This document shows positions 17,316 through 28,719 of a stretch of 64,000 nucleotides of DNA, in pieces. Position 1 is the first letter of the stretch; every line of letters starts with the position of its first letter. The DNA comes from Collinsella sp. TF06-26 (GTDB lineage: Bacteria > Actinomycetota > Coriobacteriia > Coriobacteriales > Coriobacteriaceae), in the NCBI RefSeq assembly GCF_002232035.1, contig NZ_NKXR01000010.1, forward strand, positions 31,775-95,774, given 5' to 3'. The notes beneath the pieces were generated by a model. That model ran no database searches and was not told the DNA's origin. It saw only the letters and a program-made list of their open reading frames with translations. The translations under genes were made by a program, and so were the position numbers.

Positions 17316-19214
17316 TTAATCCAGCTCTTTTAAGCCATGTGCCAGCTGCCAGTACTCGCCGTGCTGGGCGAGCAGCTCTTCGTGCGTGCCGCGCTCGATG
17401 ATGCGGCCGTGTTCGAGGACCATGATGGCGTCGGCGTCGCGGACGGTGGACAGGCGGTGCGCGATCATAAACGTGGTGCGGCCACGCATGATGCGGTCCA
17501 TGCCGCGCTCGATGAGCTTTTCGGTGCGCGTGTCGATAGAGCTCGTGGCCTCGTCCAAGATGAGCACCGGCGGGTCGGCGACGGCCACGCGCGCGATGGC
17601 GAGCAGCTGGCGCTGGCCCTGCGACAGGTTGGCGCCGTCGGCCGTGACCGGCGTGTCGTACCCTCTAGGCAGGCGGCGGATAAACGAATCCGCGCAGGCA
17701 GCCTCGGCGGCGGCGCGCACTTCCTCGTCGGTCGCGTCGAGCTTGCCAAAGCGGATGTTCTGCGCAATGGTGCCGCTAAACAGGTGCGTGTCCTGCAGCA
17801 CAATGCCAAGCGACCCGCGCAGGCTGGCCATGGCAATGTGCTTGACGTCGATGCCGTCGTACGTGATCTCGCCGTCATCGACCTCGTAGAAGCGGTTGAT
17901 GAGGTTGGTGATGGTCGTCTTACCTGCGCCTGTGGAGCCCACAAAGGCGATCTTTTGGCCCGGCTTGGCAAACAGGTTGAGATCCGTGAGCACACGGGTG
18001 CCTGGCACGTAGGAAAAGTCCACGGCATGGAAGCGCACGTCGCCGGCAAGTGGGACCAAGCCGCACGTGAGCTCGGTGCCGTCGGCAGCCACCGCACGGC
18101 CCGACTCATCAACGGCAGCCACATCATGCAGGTGCCCGTACGCGCCCACGCCCTGGCCCTCGGGAATCTTCCATGCCCACGCGGCGTCGCCCGTCTGCAC
18201 CAGCTCCACGCAGCCCTCGTCCACCTCGGGCTTAAGGTCCATGGCGGCAAACAGGCGCTCGGCACCGGCCAGCGCGTTGAGCAAAAAGTTGCCCAGCTGC
18301 GTAAACTGGTTGATGGGCATGGCCGCCTGGCGTACAAAGACCAGGTAGCTTGCAAGCGCGCCTACGTCGGCGAGCCCCTTGATGCAGAGCATGCCGCCCG
18401 CCACGGCGACGATGGCGTAGTTGGCATAGCCGATCACCACGGTCATGGGCACCATGGAGTTGGCGTAGCTCACGGCGGCGGTGCCGGTGCGGCGAAGCTC
18501 GTCGTTGCGGCAGGTGAAGCCGGCGACATTCGCTGCCTCGCGGTTAAAGACCTTGATGACCTTTTGGCCCGAGACCATCTCTTCGATATATCCGTCCAGG
18601 TCGCCAAGCGATGCCTGCTGGGCGGCAAAGAAGCGCTTAGAGCGCGCGCCCGAGTAGCGCGCATACAGCACAATGGCCGCATCGCACACGAGCGTGATAA
18701 TCGTGAGCTGCCAGTTAAGGATGATGAGCATGGCCGTGGTGCCCACAACCTGAATGGCGGCCTGAATCACGTTGGCAAAGCTGTTGTTGAGCGCCTCGGA
18801 GACGGTGTCGACGTCGTTGGTGAAAAAGCTCATGATGTCACCCGAGCGCGTGCTGTCAAAATAACTGAGCGGCAGCGTCTGGATGTGCGCGAACAGGTCG
18901 CGGCGAATATCGGACACCACGCGCTGGGCCGCGCGCACCATGATCTGTGAGTAGCCCAGGGCCGAGAGCACGCCCGCGGCGTAGATGATCGCCGTCAGGA
19001 TGACCTGCTTGGCGAGCAGTTCCTCCCCGCCCGTGGCCAAACCGTTAACGATGGGGCGCACCATGTAGGTGCCGGCGAGGCTCGCGATGGCGGCGACGGA
19101 GGCGAGCACACCCACCGCCAGCAGCGAGAACTTGGCATGCCCCATGTAGGAGAGCAGGCGGCGGAGCGTCTGCGCCAGATTGGCGGGACGGGCCTGAGCG
19201 GATGTCTTAGGCAT
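17316..19214 (-). CDS. ABC exporter half-transporter with canonical ATPase site
   Basis: 632 residues, with six N-terminal membrane helices (to about 325) and a C-terminal ATPase. Walker A is GSTGAGKTT. The signature reads LSQGQ instead of LSGGQ. Walker B is LILDEATS, with the catalytic Glu, and the switch His is in IAHRLS. The ATG at 19214 is preferred over the GTG at 19223: AAGGGGG lies 8 bases before the ATG but would touch the GTG. A 60-residue insert before Walker A, from about 335 to 395, is unusual. It overlaps the stop of the next gene upstream by 8 bases. Together they form a heterodimeric exporter of the LmrCD/BmrCD/TM287-288 kind; cargo unknown. Confidence 0.9.
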   Translation of the reverse strand: MPKTSAQARPANLAQTLRRLLSYMGHAKFSLLAVGVLASVAAIASLAGTYMVRPIVNGLATGGEELLAKQVILTAIIYAAGVLSALGYSQIMVRAAQRVVSDIRRDLFAHIQTLPLSYFDSTRSGDIMSFFTNDVDTVSEALNNSFANVIQAAIQVVGTTAMLIILNWQLTIITLVCDAAIVLYARYSGARSKRFFAAQQASLGDLDGYIEEMVSGQKVIKVFNREAANVAGFTCRNDELRRTGTAAVSYANSMVPMTVVIGYANYAIVAVAGGMLCIKGLADVGALASYLVFVRQAAMPINQFTQLGNFLLNALAGAERLFAAMDLKPEVDEGCVELVQTGDAAWAWKIPEGQGVGAYGHLHDVAAVDESGRAVAADGTELTCGLVPLAGDVRFHAVDFSYVPGTRVLTDLNLFAKPGQKIAFVGSTGAGKTTITNLINRFYEVDDGEITYDGIDVKHIAMASLRGSLGIVLQDTHLFSGTIAQNIRFGKLDATDEEVRAAAEAACADSFIRRLPRGYDTPVTADGANLSQGQRQLLAIARVAVADPPVLILDEATSSIDTRTEKLIERGMDRIMRGRTTFMIAHRLSTVRDADAIMVLEHGRIIERGTHEELLAQHGEYWQLAHGLKELD

Positions 19215-21036
19215 GGCGCTCACCCCCTTCCAAGGTCAATCCGCTGGGGACGGAGGAAAACGGATCATTCGCGCAGCCATCGTCGCTGGCGTCGCCGGTG
19301 TCTGCGTTCCCCGCAAACTCCATCTGCGAGGCGTAAATCTCTTGGTAGATGTTGTCGCCCGCCAGCAGTTCCTCGTGCGTGCCCACGCCGTGGACACGAC
19401 CGTCGTCCAACACCATAATGCGATCGGCATCCATGACGCTCGCGATGCGCTGGGCGATGATGAGCACGGTCGTATTGGGAATCCGAGCGATGTGCTCGCG
19501 AATCTTAGCGTCGGTCGCCATATCGACCGCGCTGGTGGAGTCATCAAAAATGAGCACGCGCGGATGTTTGAGCAGCGTGCGCGCGATGCACAGGCGTTGC
19601 TTCTGGCCACCCGAAACACCGGCGCCGCCTTGACCCAACTCGCCGTCCAGCCCGCCGATGCGATCAAGGAACTCGTCCACGCACGCCGCGCGGCAAGCCG
19701 CGAGGAGCCCATCGTCCGACGCCCGCGGATTGCCCCACTGCAGGTTCTCGCGCACGGTGCCCGTGAACAGCACATTCTTTTGCAGCACAATTCCCACCGC
19801 GTCGCGCAAGGTAGCCAGGTCGTAGTCGCGCACGTCGCGTCCGCCCACAAGCACGGCACCCTCGGTGGCGTCATACAGGCGCGCGATTAGCTGCACAAGC
19901 GAGCTCTTGCCCGAACCCGTGCCGCCGAGGATGCCCACCGTCGAGCCGCTCTCGATGCGAAGGTCGATATGCTCGAGCACGTCCTCGGCTGCATCCGCGC
20001 GGTATTTAAAGGAAACGTCGCGAAACTCGATACTGCCGTCCGCTGGCACCGCAGTCGCGAGGTCTCCCGCAGGGTTGGCGATAAAGGGCTCCTCATCGAG
20101 CACCTCTGCGATACGGCCCACACTCGTGAGAGCGCGCGTGAGCAGCAAAAACACGTTGGAAATCATCATGAGCGAGTTCATAATCAGCAGCACGTAGCTC
20201 ATAAAGCCCGTGAGCGAGCCCACGCCCAAGCGGCCTTCGATGATCATGCGGCCGCCAATCCACAAGATCGAGAGCGCAGCCACGTACATCGAGAGTTGGA
20301 ACACCGGCAGGTTGAGCACAGCGGTGCCAAAGGTCTTGGTCGCCGTGCCAGCGAGCTCGGTATTGACGGTGTCGAACTTGTCGCACTCGTGCTCGGCGCG
20401 CACGTAAGCCTTCACGGCGCGCACGGCGGTAAGGTCCTCTTGCACCACGCCGTTGAGGTGGTCCATCGAGGTCTGGAGTTGGCGGTAGAGCGGGCTCACG
20501 CGCACGGTAATGATACCGAGCACGATGGCGAGCATCGGCAGAATGACGGCAAAGACCGCCGCGAGCTCGCGCGAGAGCGCAAAAGCGTAGACGAGGCCCA
20601 TGACCAGATTTACCGGCCCGCGCACCATGGGGCGGAAGCCGTTACCTACGGCGTTTTGAATCACGGTGATGTCGGTGGTCATGCGAGTGACAAGCGAGCT
20701 GGCGTCGTAGTTGTCCAGATTGCCAAAAGCGAGCGTCTGGATCTTGCGATACTCGGCCTCGCGCAGGTTAGCGCCCAGCCCCGAGGCGACGCGAGCGGAC
20801 GTGCGCGCATAGCCCAAGCCAAGTACCAGCGAACATGCGGCGCACACCAACATATACGTGCCCTGCAACAGCATGTAGTTGATGTCGCCCGCGGGCACGC
20901 CCACATCGATGATATTTGCCATGATGACCGGGATAAACAGCTCGAGCGCCGTCTCGGCCGTCACAAAGAACACGCCGAGTATGGCATCGCGGCGGTATGT
21001 CCCCAGATAGGAAAACAGAATCTTGAGATTGCGCAC
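19207..21036 (-). CDS. ABC exporter half-transporter with degenerate ATPase site
   Basis: 609 residues. Six N-terminal helices are followed by an ATPase with Walker A GGTGSGKSS and signature VSGGQ. Walker B is LIFDDSTSAVD, where the catalytic Glu is replaced by Asp. This makes one of the two composite ATP sites degenerate, a hallmark of heterodimeric type IV exporters. The partner supplies the matching non-canonical LSQGQ signature. The start is a GTG (21036) with a weak GGGGGA site; no better start is in frame. The gene pair is leftward and ends near palindrome A4. Confidence 0.9.
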   Translation of the reverse strand: MRNLKILFSYLGTYRRDAILGVFFVTAETALELFIPVIMANIIDVGVPAGDINYMLLQGTYMLVCAACSLVLGLGYARTSARVASGLGANLREAEYRKIQTLAFGNLDNYDASSLVTRMTTDITVIQNAVGNGFRPMVRGPVNLVMGLVYAFALSRELAAVFAVILPMLAIVLGIITVRVSPLYRQLQTSMDHLNGVVQEDLTAVRAVKAYVRAEHECDKFDTVNTELAGTATKTFGTAVLNLPVFQLSMYVAALSILWIGGRMIIEGRLGVGSLTGFMSYVLLIMNSLMMISNVFLLLTRALTSVGRIAEVLDEEPFIANPAGDLATAVPADGSIEFRDVSFKYRADAAEDVLEHIDLRIESGSTVGILGGTGSGKSSLVQLIARLYDATEGAVLVGGRDVRDYDLATLRDAVGIVLQKNVLFTGTVRENLQWGNPRASDDGLLAACRAACVDEFLDRIGGLDGELGQGGAGVSGGQKQRLCIARTLLKHPRVLIFDDSTSAVDMATDAKIREHIARIPNTTVLIIAQRIASVMDADRIMVLDDGRVHGVGTHEELLAGDNIYQEIYASQMEFAGNADTGDASDDGCANDPFSSVPSGLTLEGGERHA

Positions 21037-21224
21037 GCAGGTTCATCCCCCATCAAACGTCGTTCGCAAACCCACGTATTATGGCGCGGCGTGCGGCGGT
21101 GTCAAGTGTTCCGAAATCGATTTCTGCAAGGCTAGTGCAGGCGCTAAGCTTGCAAGGTGCATCTCTGTATTCAATTGGAAATGAATGCGACCGCGACTTT
21201 TTCGCCCCGCCGCCAACACAAACC

Positions 21225-21260
21225 TTGACTCTACAATCGGTGTAGGGTTTTCACTACACT
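21225..21260 (+). promoter_or_regulatory. MerR-type promoter with long spacer and dyad
   Basis: TTGACT (21225-21230), a 19-base spacer and TTCACT (21250-21255). The spacer holds the dyad CTACA-N5-TGTAG. A 19-base spacer with a dyad inside is the classic target of MerR activators. It drives the MATE gene and the merR-family gene behind it. Confidence 0.7.
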
Positions 21261-21297
21261 GGTACGTAAACGACCCAAGCCAGAAAGTGCCCCGACC

Positions 21298-22644
21298 ATG
21301 GAACACGACCTCACACGCGGCAATGTCCTTAAGACCATCGCGGTCTTTGCCCTGCCCTATATGCTCTCCTACTTTTTGCAGATGCTCTACGGCATGGCCG
21401 ACCTGTACATGATGGGGCAGTTTAGCGGCGCCGCCGGCATCACCGCCGTGGGCAACGGCGCGCAGACACTCTATATCATTACCGTGACGCTCGTGGGTCT
21501 GGCCATGGGAACGACGGTCATCGTCGGCCACGCCGTGGGTTCGCGCCGCTTCGACCGCGCCGAGACCGCCATCGGCAACACCATTACGCTGTTTATGGGC
21601 GTCTCGGTGGTGCTGGCCGCCATCTTGCTCGCGCTGTGCCCGCAAATTGTGGCGCTCATTGGCACGCCGGCCGAGGCAGTCGAAGGCACTGCCGCCTACC
21701 TGCGCATCTGCTTTGTCGGCATTCCGTTTATCGCCGCGTACAACATCCTCTCGGCCATCTTTCGCGGACTGGGCGATTCGCGCTCGCCTATGTACGTGAT
21801 CGGCGTGGCATGCATCATTAACATCGCGCTTGATTTTCTGTTTATCGGCCACATGGGGCTCGGCCCCGTGGGCGCCGCACTCGGCACGGTCATCGCACAG
21901 ACGGCCAGCGTTGCCCTCGCGCTCGTGTGGCTCAAAAGCCGTCGCACGAACATCCACGTTAAGCGCAGCGACCTGCGCCCCCAGCCCGAAGTGCTCGGTA
22001 GCATTCTTAAGATCGGCGTGCCCGTGGCCGTGCAGGACGGCTGCATCCAGGTGGCGTTTATGTTTATCACCGTCATCGCCAACCACCGCGACCTGGTCGA
22101 CGCCGCCGCTGTGGGCCTGGTCGAAAAGATGATCAGCTTTTTGTTCATTGTGCCGAGTTCCATGGGCGCTACCGTCAGCGCGCTCACGGCGCAAAATGCC
22201 GGCGCGGGCAAGGGCGATCGCGCGCGTCAGGTACTCAAGGACGCCATGACCATCTCGGTGGTGTACGGCTGCCTGATCACGGTGCTGATGTGGCTGGTGG
22301 CGCCGGCGTTTATCGGCTTTTTTGCCAAGGACGCCGCAGTGGTCGCGGCCGGCGCCGGCTATATGCGCAGCTATATTTTCGATGCGATCTTTGCCGGCAT
22401 CCACATTTGCTTTAGCGGCTTTTTCGCTGCATATGGCAAGAGCTACATCGGCTTTGCGCACAACGTGCTGGCCGTGGTACTCATTCGCGTGCCCGGTGCA
22501 TGGCTGCTGTCGAATGCCTATTCTGACACGCTGTTCCCCATGGGCATCGCCTCGCCGTGCGGGTCAATTCTGTCGGCGGTCATCTGTGTGATTGCATTTA
22601 CCGTGCTCAACCGGCGCGGGGCTTTTGACAAGCTGATGGCGTAG
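21298..22644 (+). CDS. MATE-family multidrug/cation antiporter
   Basis: 448 residues with about 12 helices in two repeats. The first half has LPYMLSYFLQMLYGMAD and the second LKIGVPVAVQDG; both match the family's helix 1 and helix 7 signatures. FRGLGDSRSP is also typical of DinF/NorM-like proteins. It would export drugs or toxic metabolites using H+ or Na+. The gene follows a MerR-type promoter and precedes a TipA-like MerR regulator on the same strand, which suggests induction by a substrate. The ribosome site is weak. Confidence 0.9.
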   Translation: MEHDLTRGNVLKTIAVFALPYMLSYFLQMLYGMADLYMMGQFSGAAGITAVGNGAQTLYIITVTLVGLAMGTTVIVGHAVGSRRFDRAETAIGNTITLFMGVSVVLAAILLALCPQIVALIGTPAEAVEGTAAYLRICFVGIPFIAAYNILSAIFRGLGDSRSPMYVIGVACIINIALDFLFIGHMGLGPVGAALGTVIAQTASVALALVWLKSRRTNIHVKRSDLRPQPEVLGSILKIGVPVAVQDGCIQVAFMFITVIANHRDLVDAAAVGLVEKMISFLFIVPSSMGATVSALTAQNAGAGKGDRARQVLKDAMTISVVYGCLITVLMWLVAPAFIGFFAKDAAVVAAGAGYMRSYIFDAIFAGIHICFSGFFAAYGKSYIGFAHNVLAVVLIRVPGAWLLSNAYSDTLFPMGIASPCGSILSAVICVIAFTVLNRRGAFDKLMA

Positions 22645-22698
22645 AGGGACAACGCGAGCCTGGCGCCCCTCCCCGACCCTATTGAAAGGAGCGGTCCC

Positions 22699-23547
22699 GT
22701 GACCGACATGCCAAGCGAACACACCGAGGGCCTGCTCCGCATTGGCGAGGTGGCGCGTCTGTTTAACCTGAGCGTGGGCACGTTGCGCCATTACGAGCAG
22801 ATGGGCCTACTGGACCCGGCGCACATCGATCCGGCAAGTGGGTACCGCTACTACGGATCGCGACAGCTCTCCACCCTCAATACCATCAGCCACCTGCGCG
22901 TTCTCGACTTGCCACTCGCGCAAATCCGTGAGTTTGTGACCACGCGCGATGTGGACCTTATGCAGCGGCAGCTGGCTCAGCAGCAGGAGCTCATCGAGCG
23001 CAAGCGCCGCGAGCTGGAGCGCGTGTCGCGTAAGATCGATAACCGGCTTGCGCTGCTCCACGATGCTTTGAACACCGAGCTCGATACCATTTGCACAATC
23101 GATGCGCCCGAGCTTCGCTGCGCCGTGTTGCGCGAACGCGTCAACCCTACCGACGCCTATGCGCTGGAGTGGCAGATTCGTCAACTGCAGAAGGGCCAGC
23201 ACGAGACCTTTGTCTTTCTGGGCAACTTGGGCGTCGGGATTGGCGCCGAGCGCCTCGCCGCCGGCGACTTTGATGGCTACGACGAGGTCTTCCTGCTGCT
23301 CGATGACACCGATGATTACGTGGGCGACGTCGAGGTGCGGCCCGCCGCGCGCTGTCTGACCATAAGCTTCCGCGGTACACATGGGCAAGCAGCCCCACGC
23401 TACGAGCAGCTGCTCGGCTATATGTGCGAGCACGGCCTGACCCCCGCCGGTCCCTCACGCGAGATCGCCCTCATCGATGACATCATCAGCGACGACCCTG
23501 CAACCTACGTGACGCAGATCACGGTGCCGGTTGCCCCAGCAAAGTAA
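22699..23547 (+). CDS. MerR-family regulator with GyrI-like effector domain
   Basis: 282 residues from a GTG with AAAGGAG 7 bases upstream. The N-terminal helix-turn-helix starts LLRIGEVARLFNLSVGTLRHYEQMGLL and contains GYRYY, both diagnostic for MerR. A coiled coil (about 85-125) follows, then a GyrI-like/AraC effector-binding domain to the end. It lies 54 bases downstream of the MATE gene, so it should be co-transcribed and act on the promoter at 21225-21255. A strong terminator follows. Confidence 0.92.
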   Translation: MTDMPSEHTEGLLRIGEVARLFNLSVGTLRHYEQMGLLDPAHIDPASGYRYYGSRQLSTLNTISHLRVLDLPLAQIREFVTTRDVDLMQRQLAQQQELIERKRRELERVSRKIDNRLALLHDALNTELDTICTIDAPELRCAVLRERVNPTDAYALEWQIRQLQKGQHETFVFLGNLGVGIGAERLAAGDFDGYDEVFLLLDDTDDYVGDVEVRPAARCLTISFRGTHGQAAPRYEQLLGYMCEHGLTPAGPSREIALIDDIISDDPATYVTQITVPVAPAK

Positions 23548-23588
23548 GAACCGCCCGGAAGGCATCATGCTTCCCGGGCGGTTCTTCA
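23546..23588. terminator. Bidirectional terminator between merR-family gene and ligA
   Basis: A long stem (AAGAACCGCCCGGAAG and complement) with an 8-base loop. It lies between two convergent genes, with TTCTT after it and AAGAA before it. Confidence 0.85.
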
Positions 23589-23605
23589 ATTTGGTTATCA
23601 ATGCG

Positions 23606-25954
<2,349 letters not shown>

Positions 25955-26010
25955 TCAACTCATGCCCTTGCCATTTCTAAATGATCCGTTTCCCCGTCCC
26001 CAACGGATCA

Positions 26011-26056
26011 ATAAGAAAAGAGGGACTGTCCCGCGTTGGCGGGACAGCCCCCTCTG
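26011..26056 (-). terminator. Terminator of the htrA gene
   Basis: A 16-bp stem with one mismatch (AGAGGGGGCTGTCCCGC side) and a CAAC loop is followed on the minus strand by TTTTCTTAT. It lies 26 bases after the stop. A separate perfect repeat GATCCGTT/AACGGATC is at 25983-26009. Confidence 0.88.
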
Positions 26057-26081
26057 GCTTCGATATGTGTGAAGTGGCTCG

Positions 26082-27548
26082 TTAGAAACCCTGGCCATAG
26101 CCTTGGCCTTGGCCCTGGCCCTGTTGGCCCAGCAGCTCCTCCAGATACTGACGCAGCTGCTCGTCGGTAATACCGCCGTTGCCGGTGTCAGTCGCGCTGT
26201 CGTCCTGCTGCTGGTTCTGCAGCTTCTCATCGGAGCCCAGCTCGACGGTGACCTTTTTCTCGTCCTTGCCGCGCATGAGCGTGATCTCGACCTTCTCGCC
26301 CACCTCATGGCTGCGCAGCGCAATGATCAGGCCATCGGCGCTCGTGATCTCGTCGTCGCCCAGCTTGGTAATGACATCGCCCTCCTGGATGCCGGCCTTG
26401 GCGGCGGGACCGTCCTCGACGACGCTCGCCACGTACGCGCCGCTATCGGTGCTCAGCTTGTTGGTGCGGGCGTTGAGCGCGTTGACGCTCGAAAGCGTGG
26501 CTCCCATGTACGGGTGCACCGGTGTCTTACCGCCGATGATCTGGTCGGCAATGTTCTTGGCGTAGTTAACGGGAATAGCAAAGCCCACGCCCGAGCTGGA
26601 GCCCGAGTAGCTCTCGATGAGCGAGTTGATACCCACCAGCTCGCCGTTGTCGTTAACGAGCGCGCCACCGGAGTTGCCCGGATTGATGGCAGCATCGGTC
26701 TGGATCATGTTGGCATAGATGGTGTTGCCGCTGGTAGAGCTCATGGCCGTGGAGCGATAGAGCGCCGAGACGATACCCGTGGAGACAGACTGCTCGTTGC
26801 CGAACGGCGAGCCGATCGCCATGACCCACTCGCCCACGTTGAGCTTGGAGGAATCACCGATCTCAATCGGCGTGAGCTTGGAGGCGTCTGCGTCCTTGAG
26901 CTTGATGACGGCCAGGTCGCTCGAAGCGTCGTTGCCCACGAACTCGGCCTCGTAGGTGGTGCCGTCATCCATGGTCACCACGTACTGGTCATAGCCATCG
27001 ACCACGTGGTTGTTGGTGAGGATGTGGCCCTCGGTATCGAGCACCACGCCCGAGCCGACGCTGCCCGAGCTGTCCGACTCGTCGGCAGACTGCGAAAGCG
27101 AGCCATTCTGGCTGCCGCTCGAAGTGGCGGTAATGGAAACCACGGAGGGCAACGCCTTGGCAGAAACGGCCTCGGCCAGCGTGGTGTCCTCGGAATCAAT
27201 CGTAATCTTTTGCGTCGATGAACCCGAAGCACCCGCCGTCACGGCATTCTTTCCGCCGCCAATGTTGAGCGTGCCGCTCATAATGAGCGCAATGACCAGC
27301 AGGGCGCCGCAGGCACAACCGGCAAGCGCCGTAATAAAGATCGGCAGCTTTTTGGTCTTAGTCTTGACCACTGTGTGCTTGTTTACAACCTGCTGGCTGC
27401 CCAGCGGCTTTCCGGTCTGCGTGTCGTAGGCCTGCACGTAGGGAATGTTGCTGTCGGCAAGCGTCGACTCTACCTGCACACGCGGCTGCTGTTGGGTCTC
27501 GCCGGCGTTGCCCGCATCCTGGGGACGCTGGGAATCGTTCTCGCTCAT
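26082..27548 (-). CDS. htrA: HtrA/DegP-type membrane-anchored serine protease
   Basis: 488 residues from the ATG with AAAGGAT upstream. A polar cytosolic segment (1-67) and one membrane helix (about 68-92) anchor a secreted trypsin-like domain with His181 (TNNHVV), Asp211 (SSDLAV) and Ser293 (GNSGG). One PDZ domain follows (about 355-450), then a Gln/Gly-rich tail ending in repeats of GQGQGQGYGQ. It would remove misfolded exported proteins, possibly including pilins. A GGCCCGCCA/TGGCGGGCC hairpin lies just upstream of the ribosome site. Confidence 0.93.
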   Translation of the reverse strand: MSENDSQRPQDAGNAGETQQQPRVQVESTLADSNIPYVQAYDTQTGKPLGSQQVVNKHTVVKTKTKKLPIFITALAGCACGALLVIALIMSGTLNIGGGKNAVTAGASGSSTQKITIDSEDTTLAEAVSAKALPSVVSITATSSGSQNGSLSQSADESDSSGSVGSGVVLDTEGHILTNNHVVDGYDQYVVTMDDGTTYEAEFVGNDASSDLAVIKLKDADASKLTPIEIGDSSKLNVGEWVMAIGSPFGNEQSVSTGIVSALYRSTAMSSTSGNTIYANMIQTDAAINPGNSGGALVNDNGELVGINSLIESYSGSSSGVGFAIPVNYAKNIADQIIGGKTPVHPYMGATLSSVNALNARTNKLSTDSGAYVASVVEDGPAAKAGIQEGDVITKLGDDEITSADGLIIALRSHEVGEKVEITLMRGKDEKKVTVELGSDEKLQNQQQDDSATDTGNGGITDEQLRQYLEELLGQQGQGQGQGYGQGF

Positions 27549-27575
27549 AGCTGCGATCCTTTCGTCAAATAACCA

Positions 27576-27602
27576 AAGGCCCGCCAAACATGTGGCGGGC
27601 CA
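27576..27602 (-). terminator. Hairpin in the htrA leader, possible terminator or attenuator
   Basis: A 9-bp perfect stem with a 6-base loop is followed on the minus strand by TTTGGTTATTT. It may end the upstream three-gene unit or limit read-through into htrA. Confidence 0.5.
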
Positions 27603-27720
27603 TCATTGTTCACGTTGAGTTGTACCCCAAGCTGGGCAGTCCCGAGCACTAGATGCCAAGATTTCAGCTTTGCTTAAGTAATGACATGCTTATAGGCCAA
27701 TTCGTTTTATGCCGTCATGT

Positions 27721-28344
27721 CTATTCGATATAGCAGTCGATAGCAAAACTATATGTTGAATCGTTAATAAAGTCTGTAATCGTCGCGCCCATACCCGATC
27801 CGCACGTCCACTTATCCTTCTCCGCATCGTATGGCGTTGGCCCCCACCCCGTTTCATATGATGCTTCGCTTTCTGTGAAGTAGTTCATCACATATTTATC
27901 TTTCTGCATGAGCGCATACCAAGCGTTTGCATACATCACAAGCGGATCGGTTTGAATTATCGAATATTTTCCTGACCGAATTGCAATGCTTTGCCCATCT
28001 TCAGAATATTCAACAACAATCTCAATCTTTGCCAACACCGGCAGTGAATCATCTGACTCCCTATGAACCGTCACCAAATTCTTAGTTGCCGCTCTTGTCA
28101 GGGACGCTGCACCGTCATTATTCCTGTTTATGCTGCCAACAGCCATTTTTCTATTTCCGGCACCCAAGACATCTTTGCTTCGCGCCGAGGACACAATAAC
28201 CCCAGCCTCATTCCGAACTATCATGTCGGTCACAAGCGTCAATCGTTTTTGCGCATTCGTAAGCTGCGCAGCGTTGGCCCCTCTCGCCCCAGCAAACATA
28301 ACAGCTCCTGATGCCAAGACGAATAGCTGTCTTCTGTTGATCAT
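27721..28344 (-). CDS. Exported protein of unknown function
   Basis: 207 residues. The N-terminus MINRRQLFVLASGAVMFAGARGANA is a signal peptide of about 25 residues. Its RRQLF could mean Tat export, though a Sec signal is equally possible. The mature part is polar, with no recognised motif; two Cys (CGSG, DCY) near the C-terminus could form a disulfide. It is the last of three leftward genes with AT-richer composition than the flanks. GGAGG-like AGGAATG precedes the start. I do not recognise a family. Confidence 0.6.
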   Translation of the reverse strand: MINRRQLFVLASGAVMFAGARGANAAQLTNAQKRLTLVTDMIVRNEAGVIVSSARSKDVLGAGNRKMAVGSINRNNDGAASLTRAATKNLVTVHRESDDSLPVLAKIEIVVEYSEDGQSIAIRSGKYSIIQTDPLVMYANAWYALMQKDKYVMNYFTESEASYETGWGPTPYDAEKDKWTCGSGMGATITDFINDSTYSFAIDCYIE

Positions 28345-28368
28345 TCCTCTCGCTCCTCACCGATTTAG

Positions 28369-28719
28369 TTAACTTTTTTCCATATAGTAGGGATGCAAAG
28401 TTTCCTCTTCTAAATTGGCATCACTTGCGAAGAATAGAATCCATTTCTCTCCCGCCTTCAGCCCTGAAGCAGTTCCGGTATTAAAGTAACTACGGATATC
28501 AATCTCTTTCCGCCCTCCGCTTGACACGAGAGCCTCAAATTGTCCGTTATGAATATCCGACAGCGTCTGTACTTCAACTGAAATATGTTCGTCATCTTTT
28601 CCACCGATGACCGAGGGGCTCGGTTGATAGGCCGCGACAACCAATATCCCAAGAAATGCGCAAAGAAGCCCCAGCGTTTTACGTATGCGCTTTCTATCAT
28701 CTTCGCCGTCACTCTCCAC
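28369..28719 (-). CDS. Small membrane-anchored protein, unknown
   Basis: About 116 residues from a GTG (28719) with AAGGGA 6 bases upstream; the ATG at 28734 is the alternative. A short acidic/basic cytosolic start (ESDGEDDRKRIRK) leads to one helix (LGLLCAFLGILVVAAY) and a polar exterior domain of about 85 residues. It overlaps the stop of the papain-like gene by 11 bases, so the two are probably translationally coupled. No family is recognised. The topology suits a partner or membrane receptor of the exported protein encoded upstream. Confidence 0.5.
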   Translation of the reverse strand: MESDGEDDRKRIRKTLGLLCAFLGILVVAAYQPSPSVIGGKDDEHISVEVQTLSDIHNGQFEALVSSGGRKEIDIRSYFNTGTASGLKAGEKWILFFASDANLEEETLHPYYMEKS

